This document shows, piece by piece, positions 51,314-60,545 of a stretch of 64,000 nt of DNA. The first letter of the stretch is position 1. Each line of letters begins with the position of its first letter. A model generated the notes under the pieces. The model worked only from the letters and a program-made list of their open reading frames with translations, made no database searches and was not told where the DNA came from. This DNA comes from Pseudomonas sp. R4-35-07. Its GTDB lineage: Bacteria; Pseudomonadota; Gammaproteobacteria; Pseudomonadales; Pseudomonadaceae. The stretch covers positions 5,084,001-5,148,000 of the forward strand of contig NZ_CP027732.1 of assembly GCF_003852235.1 (NCBI RefSeq), given 5' to 3'. A program made the translations under genes and the position numbers.

Positions 51314-51946
51314 ATGAGCACTCCAACCTACAACCGCCTGAACAAAGACGACGCCATCGTGCTGCTGGTCGACCACCAGACCGGCCTGATCTCCCTGGTG
51401 CAGGACTTCTCCCCCAACGAGTTCAAGAACAACGTGCTGGCCCTGGCCGACCTGGCCAAGTTCTTCAACCTGCCGACCATTCTCACCACCAGTTTCGAGC
51501 AAGGCCCCAACGGCCCGCTGGTGCCGGAGTTGAAGGAAATGTTCCCGGACGCGCCGTATATCGCTCGCCCAGGCCAGATCAACGCCTGGGACAACGAAGA
51601 CTTCGTCAAGGCGATCAAGGCCACCGGGCGCAAGCAGATCATCATCGCTGGCGTGGTGACGGATGTGTGCGTGGCATTCCCGACCTTGTCGGCGCTGGCG
51701 GAAGGGTTTGAGGTGTTCGTGGTAACGGATGCGTCGGGCACGTTCAATACCACGGTGCAGCAGGCGGCATGGAGCCGGATGACCCAGGCCGGTGCGCAGT
51801 TGATGAACTGGTTCTCCGTGGCGTGTGAGTTGCACCGCGACTGGCGCAACGATATTGAAGGGCTGGGGAATTTGTTGTCCCAGCGGATTCCTAACTATCG
51901 CAATTTGATGAATGGGTATGCGGCGCTGACAGCTCAGCAGAAATAA
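51314..51946 (+). CDS. YcaC-like isochorismatase-family hydrolase
   Basis: The 210-residue cysteine hydrolase has the catalytic Asp in IVLLVDHQTGLIS, Lys in AIKATGRKQIIIAG and Cys in VVTDVCVAFPTLSAL. This matches YcaC, an octameric hydrolase of unknown substrate. AAGGA lies 7 bases before the ATG at 51314. It is a single gene with its own promoter-like site. Confidence 0.92.
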   Translation: MSTPTYNRLNKDDAIVLLVDHQTGLISLVQDFSPNEFKNNVLALADLAKFFNLPTILTTSFEQGPNGPLVPELKEMFPDAPYIARPGQINAWDNEDFVKAIKATGRKQIIIAGVVTDVCVAFPTLSALAEGFEVFVVTDASGTFNTTVQQAAWSRMTQAGAQLMNWFSVACELHRDWRNDIEGLGNLLSQRIPNYRNLMNGYAALTAQQK

Positions 51947-51965
51947 GTCAGCCCAGTGTGACGAT

Positions 51966-51991
51966 AAGCCTGCCCTGAAAAGGCAGGCTTT
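51966..51991. terminator. Shared hairpin between YcaC-like and YhcG genes
   Basis: AAGCCTGCC (51966-51974) and GGCAGGCTT (51982-51990) form a perfect 9-bp stem with a 7-base loop between two convergent genes. T-runs are short on both strands, so termination is likely but not sure. Confidence 0.55.
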
Positions 51992-52007
51992 CGGTGTTTG
52001 AACCGGC

Positions 52008-53039
52008 TTACCCCGCCAGCTCTCTCTCTATCTGCTCAATGCTGGGCAAACTGGTCTGCAGTTCTGCCGACAAAGACTCTACCCACTGATATTCCGCCAC
52101 ACCGATAGGCCGGTTGTTATCGCGCAGAGCATATTCAGCCACCACCTCATTTTTACCCTTGCACAGCAACAGGCCAATGGTCGGGCCATCCTGTGGGTGC
52201 TTCAGTTCGGCATCTACAGCCGCGAGATAGAAGCTCAACTTGCCCAGATGCTCGGGCTTGAATTTACCCGCCTTGAGTTCGATCACTACGTAGCAGCGCA
52301 GTTTCAAGTGGTAAAACAACAGGTCAACGAAGAACTCATCACCGCCAACATTCAGCAGTACTTGCCGGCCAACGTAGGCAAAGCCTGCGCCCAACTCCAA
52401 TAAAAATTCAGTGACATGCTTGATCAAGGCGTTTTCGATATCGCGCTCTTGCGCATCCAATCCCAGACTGAGAAAGTCAAAACGATAAGGGTCCTTGAGA
52501 GATTCTCGGGCTAGATCGGATTGTGCCTTGGGGAGATGGTTTTCGAAGTTACTGACGGCCCTGCCACTGCGCTCCAGCAGGCGGTTTTCGATGTGCAATA
52601 CCAACGCGTTGCGCGACCAATTATGCTTGATCGTTTGGGAGACGTACCAACGTCGCGTTTCAGGGCCGGGAAGTTTGTCCAATAGGGCGATTTGATGGTA
52701 CCAAGGCAATTGTGCAAGCACCTCTTGCACAAATTCCGAATCCGGCCACGCCTCTGCAAAAGCGCGCATATACTTGAGATTGCGGGGCGAGAAACCCTTA
52801 ATATCGGGAAACGCTGCACGCAGATCCTGCGCGAGGCGATCAATCACTTTGCTCCCCCAGCCTTGATCGCTCTGACGGCCCAAAATTTCGCGTCCAATCT
52901 GCCAGTAGAGCAGCACCAATTCACGATTGACCGCGATTGACGCGCGCTGCTGTGCGTTATGGATGCGGCCCTTGAGGTCTGTCAGCCAATCGGTGTAGCC
53001 CTCGGGTGGCGCGGACAACCCAATAGAGGTTTCGCTCAT
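52008..53039 (-). CDS. YhcG family PDDEXK nuclease (DUF1016)
   Basis: The 343-residue protein has the DUF1016 N-terminal helical domain (AVNRELVLLYWQIGREILG, WGSKVIDRLAQDLRAAFPD, FSPRNLKYMRAFAEAWPD) and a C-terminal PDDEXK nuclease core with Asp239 and E254-L-K256 in FVDLLFYH and VIELKAGKF. YhcG proteins are found alone or next to restriction and other defence genes; the target is unknown. Here it has no restriction partner. The catalytic residues are intact. Confidence 0.93.
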   Translation of the reverse strand: MSETSIGLSAPPEGYTDWLTDLKGRIHNAQQRASIAVNRELVLLYWQIGREILGRQSDQGWGSKVIDRLAQDLRAAFPDIKGFSPRNLKYMRAFAEAWPDSEFVQEVLAQLPWYHQIALLDKLPGPETRRWYVSQTIKHNWSRNALVLHIENRLLERSGRAVSNFENHLPKAQSDLARESLKDPYRFDFLSLGLDAQERDIENALIKHVTEFLLELGAGFAYVGRQVLLNVGGDEFFVDLLFYHLKLRCYVVIELKAGKFKPEHLGKLSFYLAAVDAELKHPQDGPTIGLLLCKGKNEVVAEYALRDNNRPIGVAEYQWVESLSAELQTSLPSIEQIERELAG

Positions 53040-53277
53040 GCCTGGTTCACTCTTGTGTTTTCGGCAGGCTAGTCAGGCAGCTGTGCCGTCACAAGAGCTC
53101 ATGAATACTCCAGGAAGGCTCCTGCGGCCTTTGCGGAACGGTCCTGCTGGCACTCTTCGCTACTGATTCAAAAACAACGATGGCGCCGGTCCCTGACTCT
53201 CCCCGATAGGCCCCCCCTACCCTGAAACCACTTGCGGACAATGAGATATATGTTTCGCGCTTCGGGCAAGCTGAAAC

Positions 53278-53314
53278 GCGGTGAGCCGAATAACGCCGCT
53301 AATCGGCTCACCGC
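53278..53314. other. Perfect 12-bp stem-loop upstream of xseB
   Basis: GCGGTGAGCCGA (53278-53289) pairs with TCGGCTCACCGC (53303-53314) around a 13-base loop. No T-run follows. It lies just upstream of the predicted xseB promoter, so it may end incoming transcription or bind a regulator. Confidence 0.6.
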
Positions 53315-53332
53315 CTGCACGCTCCCACTCAT

Positions 53333-53361
53333 TTGCCCCAAATCCCCATGTCTGCTAGTGT
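53333..53361 (+). promoter_or_regulatory. Possible promoter of xseB-ispA
   Basis: TTGCCC (53333-53338) and TAGTGT (53356-53361) are separated by 17 bases, 33 bases before the xseB ATG. Confidence 0.45.
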
Positions 53362-53394
53362 CGCGCCGGTTTACCGTCTACCGGAATTGCCGCC

Positions 53395-53637
53395 ATGGCC
53401 CTCAAAAAAGTTGCACTCGATTTCGAACAATCCCTCGCCGACCTGCAAACCCTGGTCGAGCGTCTGGAGAACGGCGAGTTGTCGCTGGAAGACTCGTTGA
53501 CGGCGTTTGAGCAAGGCATCGGCCTGACCCGTGACTGCCAGAGCGCGTTGGCGCAGGCTGAGCAGAAAGTGCAGGTATTGCTTGAGCGTGATGGGGAGTT
53601 GGCCGAAGAACCTTTCGATGCGGAACAACCCGAATGA
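53395..53637 (+). CDS. xseB: Exodeoxyribonuclease VII small subunit XseB
   Basis: The 80-residue helical protein has [26 protein letters not shown], the conserved XseB core. It binds XseA to form exonuclease VII. The stop overlaps the ispA start by 4 bases (ATGA). xseB-ispA-dxs is the usual order. Confidence 0.96.
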   Translation: MALKKVALDFEQSLADLQTLVERLENGELSLEDSLTAFEQGIGLTRDCQSALAQAEQKVQVLLERDGELAEEPFDAEQPE

Positions 53638-54521
53638 TCGATGCGTATCAGGCCAGTAGCCAAGCCCGGGTGAATGCGGCGCTGGAGCCCTTGTTTGTTG
53701 CGCCAAGCCCGGAAATGAAGCGCCTTTACGACGCCATGCGCTACAGCGTGATGAATGGCGGCAAGCGCGTGCGCCCGTTGCTGGCGTATGCGGCGTGTGA
53801 AGCGCTGGGTGCGCCGGCCGAGGACGCGAATGGCGCGGCCTGCGCGGTAGAACTGATTCACGCCTACTCCCTGGTACACGACGATCTGCCGGCGATGGAT
53901 GATGACGATCTGCGTCGCGGCCAGCCGACCACCCATAAAGCCTTCGATGAAGCCTATGCGATCCTGGCCGGTGATGGCCTGCAGAGCCTGGCGTTCAGCG
54001 CGTTGCTCGACCCGCGTTTGAGCCGCGTGAATGCCGAGATCCGCCTGCGCATGGTCACCGCCCTGGCCCTGGCGGCAGGCCCGGCCGGTATGGTCGGCGG
54101 GCAGGCGATCGACATGGGTTCGGTCAGCCTCAAGCTGGATCAAACAGCCCTGGAACACATGCATCGCCACAAGACCGGCGCGTTGATCGAGGCTGCGGTG
54201 CAGCTCGGTGCCCTGGCCAGTGGCCGGGCCGAAGCCGCGCAATTGGCGGCGCTGCACACCTATTCACGAGCTGTTGGCTTGGCGTTTCAGGTGCAGGACG
54301 ACATTCTCGACGTGGAAAGTGACACCGCAACCCTCGGCAAACGCCAAGGCGCGGATATCGCCCGGGACAAGCCCACCTATCCTGCGCTGCTCGGGCTTGC
54401 GGCCGCCAAGGCGTATGCCGTGGAACTGCGCGACCAGGCCTTGGACGCCCTGCGACCTTTCGACGCGGCGGCTGAGCCGTTGCGTGACCTGGCGCGGTAT
54501 ATCGTCGAACGCCGCCACTGA
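53634..54521 (+). CDS. ispA: Farnesyl diphosphate synthase IspA
   Basis: IspA condenses IPP with DMAPP and GPP to farnesyl diphosphate, the precursor of undecaprenyl and ubiquinone tails. The 295-residue protein has the first Asp-rich motif in [15 protein letters not shown] and the second in [12 protein letters not shown]. It overlaps xseB by 4 bases. Confidence 0.97.
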   Translation: MIDAYQASSQARVNAALEPLFVAPSPEMKRLYDAMRYSVMNGGKRVRPLLAYAACEALGAPAEDANGAACAVELIHAYSLVHDDLPAMDDDDLRRGQPTTHKAFDEAYAILAGDGLQSLAFSALLDPRLSRVNAEIRLRMVTALALAAGPAGMVGGQAIDMGSVSLKLDQTALEHMHRHKTGALIEAAVQLGALASGRAEAAQLAALHTYSRAVGLAFQVQDDILDVESDTATLGKRQGADIARDKPTYPALLGLAAAKAYAVELRDQALDALRPFDAAAEPLRDLARYIVERRH

Positions 54522-54586
54522 TAACCGTGGCGATCAGCGCCGCATATCGGCCAAGTTGGCGCCCCTGCGTGGGCAGTTTGCAACGC

Positions 54587-54615
54587 TTGAGGTAAACTGC
54601 CGCCTCTTCTATACC
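54587..54615 (+). promoter_or_regulatory. Possible promoter of dxs with very short leader
   Basis: TTGAGG (54587-54592) and TATACC (54610-54615) are 17 bases apart. The predicted transcript would start about 10 bases before the dxs ATG at 54632, where no Shine-Dalgarno site is visible. Confidence 0.4.
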
Positions 54616-54631
54616 TATAACGATTCGCCTG

Positions 54632-56530
54632 ATGCCCACGACGTTCCAAGAGATTCCCCGCAAGCGCCCGTCCACGCCCCTGCTCGACCGCGCTGCCACG
54701 CCGGACGGCCTGCGTCGACTGGGTGAAGCCGAGCTGGAAACCCTGGCCGATGAACTGCGCCTGGAATTGCTCTACACGGTCGGCCAGACCGGTGGGCATT
54801 TCGGCGCCGGGCTGGGCGTGATCGAGCTGACCATCGCCTTGCACTACGTATTCGACACCCCGGACGACCGGCTGGTGTGGGACGTGGGCCATCAGGCGTA
54901 TCCGCATAAAATCCTCACCGGCCGGCGCGAGCGTATGGCCAGCCTGCGCCAGAAGGACGGTATCGCCGCCTTCCCGCGTCGTTCCGAGAGCGAGTACGAC
55001 ACCTTTGGCGTCGGCCACTCCAGCACCTCGATCAGTGCAGCGCTGGGCATGGCGATTGCCGCTCGCCTGCAGAACAGCGATCGCAAGGCGATTGCGGTGA
55101 TCGGTGATGGCGCGCTGACAGCGGGCATGGCCTTCGAAGCGTTGAACCATGCGCCGGAAGTGGACGCCAACATGCTGGTGATTCTCAACGACAACGACAT
55201 GTCGATTTCGCGAAACGTCGGCGGCCTGTCCAATTACCTGGCGAAAATCCTCTCCAGCCGTACCTACGCCAGCATGCGCGAAGGCAGCAAGAAAGTGCTG
55301 TCGCGCCTGCCCGGCGCGTGGGAAATTGCCCGTCGCACGGAAGAATATGCCAAGGGCATGCTGGTGCCCGGCACGCTGTTCGAAGAATTGGGCTGGAACT
55401 ACATCGGCCCTATCGACGGCCATGACCTGCCGACCCTGATCGCCACGCTGCGCAATATGCGTGACCTCAAGGGCCCGCAGTTCCTGCATATCGTCACCAA
55501 AAAAGGTAAAGGCTTCGCGCCGGCGGAAGTCGACCCGATTGGTTACCACGCGATTACCAAGCTGGAACCACTGGACGCTCCCGCCGCTGCGCCGAAAAAG
55601 GCCAGCGGGCCGAAGTATTCCGGTGTCTTTGGCGAATGGCTGTGCGACATGGCCGCCGCCGACCCGCGCCTGGTGGGGATCACCCCGGCGATGAAGGAAG
55701 GCTCCGACCTGGTGGCGTTCAGCGAGCGTTTCCCGTTGCGTTACTTCGATGTGGCGATTGCCGAGCAGCACGCAGTGACCTTCGCCGCCGGCATGGCCTG
55801 CGAAGGCGCCAAGCCGGTGGTAGCGATTTACTCCACCTTTCTGCAACGCGGTTATGACCAGTTGGTGCATGACGTGGCGGTGCAGAATCTCGACGTCTTG
55901 TTCGCCATCGACCGCGCCGGCCTGGTGGGCGAAGACGGGCCGACCCACGCTGGCAGCTTCGATCTGTCCTACCTGCGCTGCATCCCCGGCATGCTGGTGA
56001 TGACGCCGAGCGACGAGAACGAACTGCGCAAGATGCTCAGCACCGGCCACCTGTACAACGGTCCGGCGGCCGTGCGCTATCCGCGCGGGAATGGCCCGAA
56101 TGCGCTCATCGAGAAAGACCTGGAGCCTATCGAGATCGGCAAGGGCATCGTGCGCCGCCAGGGCAGCAAGACGGCCTTCCTGGTGTTCGGGGTGCAACTG
56201 GCCGAAGCCCTGAAAGTCGCCGAGAAGATCGACGCCACCGTGGTCGACATGCGGTTCGTCAAACCGCTGGATGAAGCGTTGGTGCGCGAGATTGCCGATA
56301 GCCATGAGTTGCTGGTGACGGTCGAAGAAAACGCCATCATGGGCGGTGCCGGCGCGGCGGTCAGCGAGTTCCTGGCGCGGGCGAATATCCTCAAGTCGGT
56401 GCTGCACCTGGGCCTGCCGGATATGTATGTCGAACACGCCAAACCGGCGCAGATGCTGGCTGAATGCGGGTTGGATGAAGCCGGTATCGAAGCCTCGGTG
56501 CGCGAGCGCTTGGCGCTCCTGAATCAGTAA
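54632..56530 (+). CDS. dxs: 1-deoxy-D-xylulose-5-phosphate synthase Dxs
   Basis: Dxs makes DXP from pyruvate and glyceraldehyde-3-phosphate using thiamine diphosphate; DXP feeds isoprenoid, thiamine and pyridoxal synthesis. The 632-residue product has [17 protein letters not shown], the ThDP motif [19 protein letters not shown] (with downstream NDNDMS), and the transketolase-like [17 protein letters not shown]. It follows ispA after 110 bp. Confidence 0.97.
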   Translation: MPTTFQEIPRKRPSTPLLDRAATPDGLRRLGEAELETLADELRLELLYTVGQTGGHFGAGLGVIELTIALHYVFDTPDDRLVWDVGHQAYPHKILTGRRERMASLRQKDGIAAFPRRSESEYDTFGVGHSSTSISAALGMAIAARLQNSDRKAIAVIGDGALTAGMAFEALNHAPEVDANMLVILNDNDMSISRNVGGLSNYLAKILSSRTYASMREGSKKVLSRLPGAWEIARRTEEYAKGMLVPGTLFEELGWNYIGPIDGHDLPTLIATLRNMRDLKGPQFLHIVTKKGKGFAPAEVDPIGYHAITKLEPLDAPAAAPKKASGPKYSGVFGEWLCDMAAADPRLVGITPAMKEGSDLVAFSERFPLRYFDVAIAEQHAVTFAAGMACEGAKPVVAIYSTFLQRGYDQLVHDVAVQNLDVLFAIDRAGLVGEDGPTHAGSFDLSYLRCIPGMLVMTPSDENELRKMLSTGHLYNGPAAVRYPRGNGPNALIEKDLEPIEIGKGIVRRQGSKTAFLVFGVQLAEALKVAEKIDATVVDMRFVKPLDEALVREIADSHELLVTVEENAIMGGAGAAVSEFLARANILKSVLHLGLPDMYVEHAKPAQMLAECGLDEAGIEASVRERLALLNQ

Positions 56531-56541
56531 CCGGATCCAAA

Positions 56542-56630
56542 TGTGGGAGGGGGCTTGCTCCCGATAGCGGTGTATCAGTTGTAGCTATTTTGACTGAAGC
56601 ACTGCAATCGGGGGCAGGCCTCCTCCCACA
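56542..56630. repeat. REPIN 8, dxs to btuB
   Basis: The left arm GTGGGAGGGGGCTTGCTCCC (56543) is intact, but the right arm reads GGGGGCAGGCCTCCTCCCAC, with changes at two positions from the other copies. This is the most decayed of the eight doublets. Confidence 0.85.
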
Positions 56631-56670
56631 TTTTTTGATGTGTGCAACCTTCAAACGCTATGGACGGCCC

Positions 56671-58557
56671 ATGAAACGCCTGTACCTTGCATTGCTGCTT
56701 CTGCCAGCCTCGCACCTGCTCGCCGATACCCGGGTCCAGGCCCTGAAGCTCTCCGACGTGGTCATCAGCGCTAACCGCCAGGTGCAGGCGCGCAATGACA
56801 GCAGCGCCGCCAACACCGTCTTCACCCGCGCCGATATCGACCGCCTGCAACCTTCCAGCCTGACCGATCTGCTCAGCCGCGTGCCCGGCGTGCAAGTTGC
56901 GCCCACCGGCGGCCGTGGCAGCTTGCCGGGCATTTACATTCGCGGCACGAAGTCTGCGCAAAGCCTGGTGCTGGTGGATGGCCAGCGCATTGCCAACACC
57001 ACGTCCGGTGACAGCGGCCTGCAATACCTGAACGTCGACCAGATTGAGCGCGTGGAAGTGCTGCGCGGTTCACGTTCGGTGATCTACGGCAGCGATGCGA
57101 TCGGCGGGGTGATCCAGGTGTTTACCCGGCGCAACGCCGCGCAAGGCCTGCAACCGCGCCTGAAGCTCGGCGTTGGCAGCAACCAGACGTGGCAGCGCAG
57201 CCTTGGCCTGTCGGGCGGCGATGAGCAGACGCGCTTCAACCTGGGCGCAAGCCTGGATGAAACCGCCGGCATCAATTCAACCCATCAGTCGTTTCCCAGC
57301 GATGGCGACCATGATGCCTACCGCAACCGGTCCCTGAGCCTGAACCTCAGCCATTCGTTCAGCGACGAGCTGGAGGTGGGTTTCAACCTATTGGATAACC
57401 GTGGCAAGTCAGAGTACGACAACAGCTTCGGGCGCTATGACTTCGCCACCGGGCAAAGCCTCGGCCAGAAACCCTACACCGACTACACCGTCAGCAGTGC
57501 CAGCGGCTACGTCGACGCCACCCTCAGCGAAGGCTGGCAGTCGCGCCTGGAACTGGGCCACAGCGAAAACCGCGACACCAAGCGCGATACCCTCAGCGAC
57601 GATTTCAGCGTGTTCGATACCTACCGCGACTCGGTCAACTGGCAGAACGACCTGACGCTGGACGACCGCAACAGCTTGATCGTCGGTGGCGACTGGTACG
57701 AAGACCGCTTCCACGGCTCCACCACCTTTACCGAAGACAGCCGCTGGAACCGCGCCGCCTTTGTGCAGCACCGTTTCCAGGGTGAGTGGTTTTCCACCGA
57801 ACTGGGCCTGCGCCGCGACCAGAACCAGCAGTTCGGCGGCCAGAACAGCTGGAGTGGCACGCTGACGGTGCCGATCAATCCGGACAACGATGTGTTGCTC
57901 AGCTACAGCGAAGGCTTCCGTGCGCCCACCTTCAACGACCTGTATTACCCCGACACGCAATACAGCAATCCCAACCTGCAACCTGAGCGCTCAAAGAGTT
58001 ACGAGCTGCAATGGCGCAGTCAGTTAACAGACAGCACCCGCCTCGAGGCCTCGCTGTACCGCACCGACCTGAGCGATGCGATCATCCTCGACGGCGGCAA
58101 GCCGCAGAACGTGGCGTCGGCGCGGATCAATGGTTTTGAGGCGGCGCTCAAGCAGGAGCTGTTTGGCTGGCAGGGCAACCTGGGCGTCTCGCTGATCGAC
58201 CCGCGTGATCGCGACAGTGGCCATACTTTGGCTCGTCGTGCACGGCGCACGGTGAACCTGGATCTGGACCGGCAGTTCGATAAGTTCGGCGTAGGTGCAA
58301 GCTGGCAGGCGATCAGCAGCAGCTACGATGACGAAGCCAACCGTAATCGCTTGGGCGGGTACGCCTTGCTGGGCCTGCGCAGCAGTTGGGCGTTGAGCCA
58401 CGCGGTGTCGCTGTCGTTGAAGGTCGACAACCTGTTGGACAAGGCCTATTCCCGTGCGCGCTACAGCTATAACGATCCGGCGTTCCTGAACAATCAGGAT
58501 TACCGGGAAGAAGGCCGGGTCTGGATGTTCGGCGTAACGTGGACGCCGCAGATGTGA
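56671..58557 (+). CDS. btuB: TonB-dependent cobalamin receptor BtuB
   Basis: BtuB is the outer-membrane barrel for vitamin B12 uptake. The 628-residue precursor has a signal peptide (LLADT), a TonB box region near LSDVVISA, a plug with PGVQVAPTGGRGSLPGIYIRG and VEVLRGSRSVIYGSDAIGGVIQ, and a C-terminal Phe-rich barrel end (MFGVTWTPQM). No cobalamin riboswitch is recognised in the 140 bp upstream, which is mostly REPIN. btuF lies downstream on the opposite strand. Confidence 0.92.
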   Translation: MKRLYLALLLLPASHLLADTRVQALKLSDVVISANRQVQARNDSSAANTVFTRADIDRLQPSSLTDLLSRVPGVQVAPTGGRGSLPGIYIRGTKSAQSLVLVDGQRIANTTSGDSGLQYLNVDQIERVEVLRGSRSVIYGSDAIGGVIQVFTRRNAAQGLQPRLKLGVGSNQTWQRSLGLSGGDEQTRFNLGASLDETAGINSTHQSFPSDGDHDAYRNRSLSLNLSHSFSDELEVGFNLLDNRGKSEYDNSFGRYDFATGQSLGQKPYTDYTVSSASGYVDATLSEGWQSRLELGHSENRDTKRDTLSDDFSVFDTYRDSVNWQNDLTLDDRNSLIVGGDWYEDRFHGSTTFTEDSRWNRAAFVQHRFQGEWFSTELGLRRDQNQQFGGQNSWSGTLTVPINPDNDVLLSYSEGFRAPTFNDLYYPDTQYSNPNLQPERSKSYELQWRSQLTDSTRLEASLYRTDLSDAIILDGGKPQNVASARINGFEAALKQELFGWQGNLGVSLIDPRDRDSGHTLARRARRTVNLDLDRQFDKFGVGASWQAISSSYDDEANRNRLGGYALLGLRSSWALSHAVSLSLKVDNLLDKAYSRARYSYNDPAFLNNQDYREEGRVWMFGVTWTPQM

Positions 58558-58570
58558 GGCGCCACAAAAT

Positions 58571-58598
58571 GTGGGAGGGGGCTTGCCCCCGATAGCGG
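58571..58598. repeat. Solitary left-arm REP
   Basis: GTGGGAGGGGGCTTGCCCCC followed by GATAGCGG is one complete left arm. No inverted partner follows before the btuF 3' end at 58601. It lies between the convergent btuB and btuF. Confidence 0.85.
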
Positions 58599-58600
58599 CC

Positions 58601-59386
58601 TCACAGGTTCGGCGCAATCACCTGACACAACCGCGCCAGCGCTTCCAGCATCTGCCCGCTGGGCCGTTCCAGGCCCTTGTCCGGCACCAAGCGCACGCGT
58701 GCCATCATCGTTGGCCACACCTTCCAAGCCTCCAGTTGCGCCTGGTCGCCCACCAGGATCAGCTCTGGATCACGCTGCAACACTGATTCGATACTGACCT
58801 GCGGCGCCGGCAGCGTGAGGTCGTCGAACACGTTACGCGCCCCGCACACCGTCAACGCATCACTGATGATCTGCCCACCGCCCACGGTGTACAGCGGCTG
58901 GTTCCATACCTGGTAAAACACCCGCACCGGCTCGGCGCGCTGATAGCGCTGGCGCAGGTCGGCGAGGCGTTGGCGCAGTTTGTCGGCAAGTACTCGGCCG
59001 GCCTCCCCGCGCCCCAATTGCTCGGCAATGGCTTGGACCTGAGCGGTCAGTTGTTCAAGGCTATGGGGCTCGGCGATGTACACCGGCAGGTTCAGGCGCT
59101 GCAACTGCTCGCGCTGGGCCGCGCCGATGCTGCCGGGCCAGAGCAGGATCAGATCGGGCTTGAGGCTGAGCAGGCGTTCCATGTCCAACTGGCCGTAGCG
59201 GCCGACCGATGGCACGTTTGCCAATTCCGTCGGACGATCGCCGCCATCGAGCACGCCGACCAATAAATCAGCGGCCCCCAACTCGACCACGATTTCGGAA
59301 AGCGACGGCGCCAGGCTCACCACCCGCTCGACCGCCACCACCTGGGCGCTCAATACCAGCAGCAACGCCAGCCCGTAGCGCTTCAT
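58601..59386 (-). CDS. btuF: Periplasmic cobalamin-binding protein BtuF
   Basis: The 261-residue class III solute-binding protein has a signal peptide ([18 protein letters not shown]) and the family segments RVVSLAPSLSEIVVELGA, LSLKPDLILLWPG and GGGQIISDALTVCGARNVF. It should hand B12 to BtuCD, which is not in the window. The ATG overlaps the stop of the preceding membrane-protein gene (ATGA), so it is coupled to ribA and that gene. Confidence 0.92.
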   Translation of the reverse strand: MKRYGLALLLVLSAQVVAVERVVSLAPSLSEIVVELGAADLLVGVLDGGDRPTELANVPSVGRYGQLDMERLLSLKPDLILLWPGSIGAAQREQLQRLNLPVYIAEPHSLEQLTAQVQAIAEQLGRGEAGRVLADKLRQRLADLRQRYQRAEPVRVFYQVWNQPLYTVGGGQIISDALTVCGARNVFDDLTLPAPQVSIESVLQRDPELILVGDQAQLEAWKVWPTMMARVRLVPDKGLERPSGQMLEALARLCQVIAPNL

Positions 59387-59802
59387 CCCAACTGACGCGG
59401 TATGCGATAGAGGTAAAACAGCACCATCGTCGACAGCGCCAGCAAGAACAGCGGCACCGCTTCCAGGCCGACGAATACCGCCAGCGCACCGATCCAGGCT
59501 GGCAATGCCGCCACCAGCAAGGCCGTGCGTCGACGCGCCGCAAGGGCGATCCAGGCGGCGGGTTCTTCCGGGGTGTCGAGGGCTTTGGAGGTGGCGATCA
59601 GCGCGTGTTTATAGGCGTGAAAATAACGCAGGCTGAGAAACATCGAGGCCACGCCGGCGATAAACAACGGCATGGCCAGTACGGGCAGCAGGGACTCGGC
59701 GCGGCCGAACACCAGGTTGATCACAAACAATGGCAGCAATGCCAGGGCCAGGTACTGCCACCAGTTGAAGGACAATCGCCGTTTCACCTGGCCGCGGGTC
59801 AC
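59383..59802 (-). CDS. Small membrane protein between ribA and btuF
   Basis: The 139-residue protein has four predicted membrane helices: two in the first half ([40 protein letters not shown]) and two near the end. It is often labelled as an MFS-like protein in pseudomonads, but it is far too short for a transporter. The start is GTG at 59802, overlapping the ribA stop by 4 bases, and its own stop overlaps btuF by 4 bases. Function is unknown. Confidence 0.8.
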   Translation of the reverse strand: MTRGQVKRRLSFNWWQYLALALLPLFVINLVFGRAESLLPVLAMPLFIAGVASMFLSLRYFHAYKHALIATSKALDTPEEPAAWIALAARRRTALLVAALPAWIGALAVFVGLEAVPLFLLALSTMVLFYLYRIPRQLG

Positions 59803-60416
59803 GCGCGGTCGACCTCGCCTTGATGCTCATTGCCCATCATGTGGTCGAGCTTGCTGGCTTTGGTGGCCAAGTAGAGTTTGTTGTGCGGGTTGTGCCCGGT
59901 GTGCAGCGGGACGCGCTCGGCCACGGTGATACCCATTTCGGTCAAGGCTTTGACCTTGCGCGGGTTGTTGGTCATCAGGCGCAGGGATTTCACGCCCAGG
60001 TGCTCGAGCATCGGCAGGCAGATGGCGTAGTCACGCTGGTCGGCGGCAAAGCCCAGGCGCTCGTTGGCTTCCACGGTGTCGGCGCCGCCATCTTGCAATT
60101 CATAGGCGCGGATCTTGTTCAGCAGGCCGATGCCACGGCCCTCCTGTCGCAAGTACAGCAGAACGCCACGGCCTTCACGGGCGATGGCCTGCATCGCGGC
60201 TTCCAATTGCGAACCGCAGTCACAGCGCTGGCTGAACAGCGCGTCGCCGGTCAGGCATTCGGAATGCACGCGGCCCAGCACCGGCGCACCATCAGCGATA
60301 TCGCCCAGGCTGAGCACAACGTGCTCGCGCCCGGTGGCTTCTTCGAGAAAGCCATGCATGGTGAACGTGGCAAAGGGGGTAGGCAGCTTGGAAGCGGCGA
60401 CGAAAACGACGGGCAC
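59799..60416 (-). CDS. ribA: GTP cyclohydrolase II RibA
   Basis: RibA opens GTP as the first step of riboflavin synthesis. The 205-residue protein has the zinc cysteines in [18 protein letters not shown], and [15 protein letters not shown]. The start is GTG at 60416 with AGGAG 6 bases upstream. It stands apart from the ribH/ribBA cluster, and probably supplies the GTP cyclohydrolase II activity that RibBA seems to lack. Confidence 0.97.
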   Translation of the reverse strand: MPVVFVAASKLPTPFATFTMHGFLEEATGREHVVLSLGDIADGAPVLGRVHSECLTGDALFSQRCDCGSQLEAAMQAIAREGRGVLLYLRQEGRGIGLLNKIRAYELQDGGADTVEANERLGFAADQRDYAICLPMLEHLGVKSLRLMTNNPRKVKALTEMGITVAERVPLHTGHNPHNKLYLATKASKLDHMMGNEHQGEVDRA

Positions 60417-60452
60417 CGTGTGCTCCTGATTTCAGATTTCACAGAGGCGGGC

Positions 60453-60458
60453 ATTGTA
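60453..60458 (-). promoter_or_regulatory. Minus-10-like box for the ribA operon
   Basis: Read on the minus strand this is TACAAT, 37 bases upstream of the ribA GTG. The minus-35 region is weak. Confidence 0.35.
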
Positions 60459-60545
60459 ACAGCCTGTTCCTACAGACGCTTAAGCTGAATGATCGCTGAT
60501 AAAGATCAATAGGTTCGATTGGCCTTCGGCTTGGTTCTATGCAGG

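Larger units (their letters stand above)
53040..53394. other. Gene-free 355-bp gap before xseB
   Basis: No gene is seen. It holds a 12-bp perfect hairpin (53278-53314), a promoter-like pair for xseB (53333-53361), and otherwise degenerate sequence with a CCCCCCC run near 53212. There is no recognisable attachment site or repeat, although this is the right-hand edge of the accessory patch. Confidence 0.6.
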
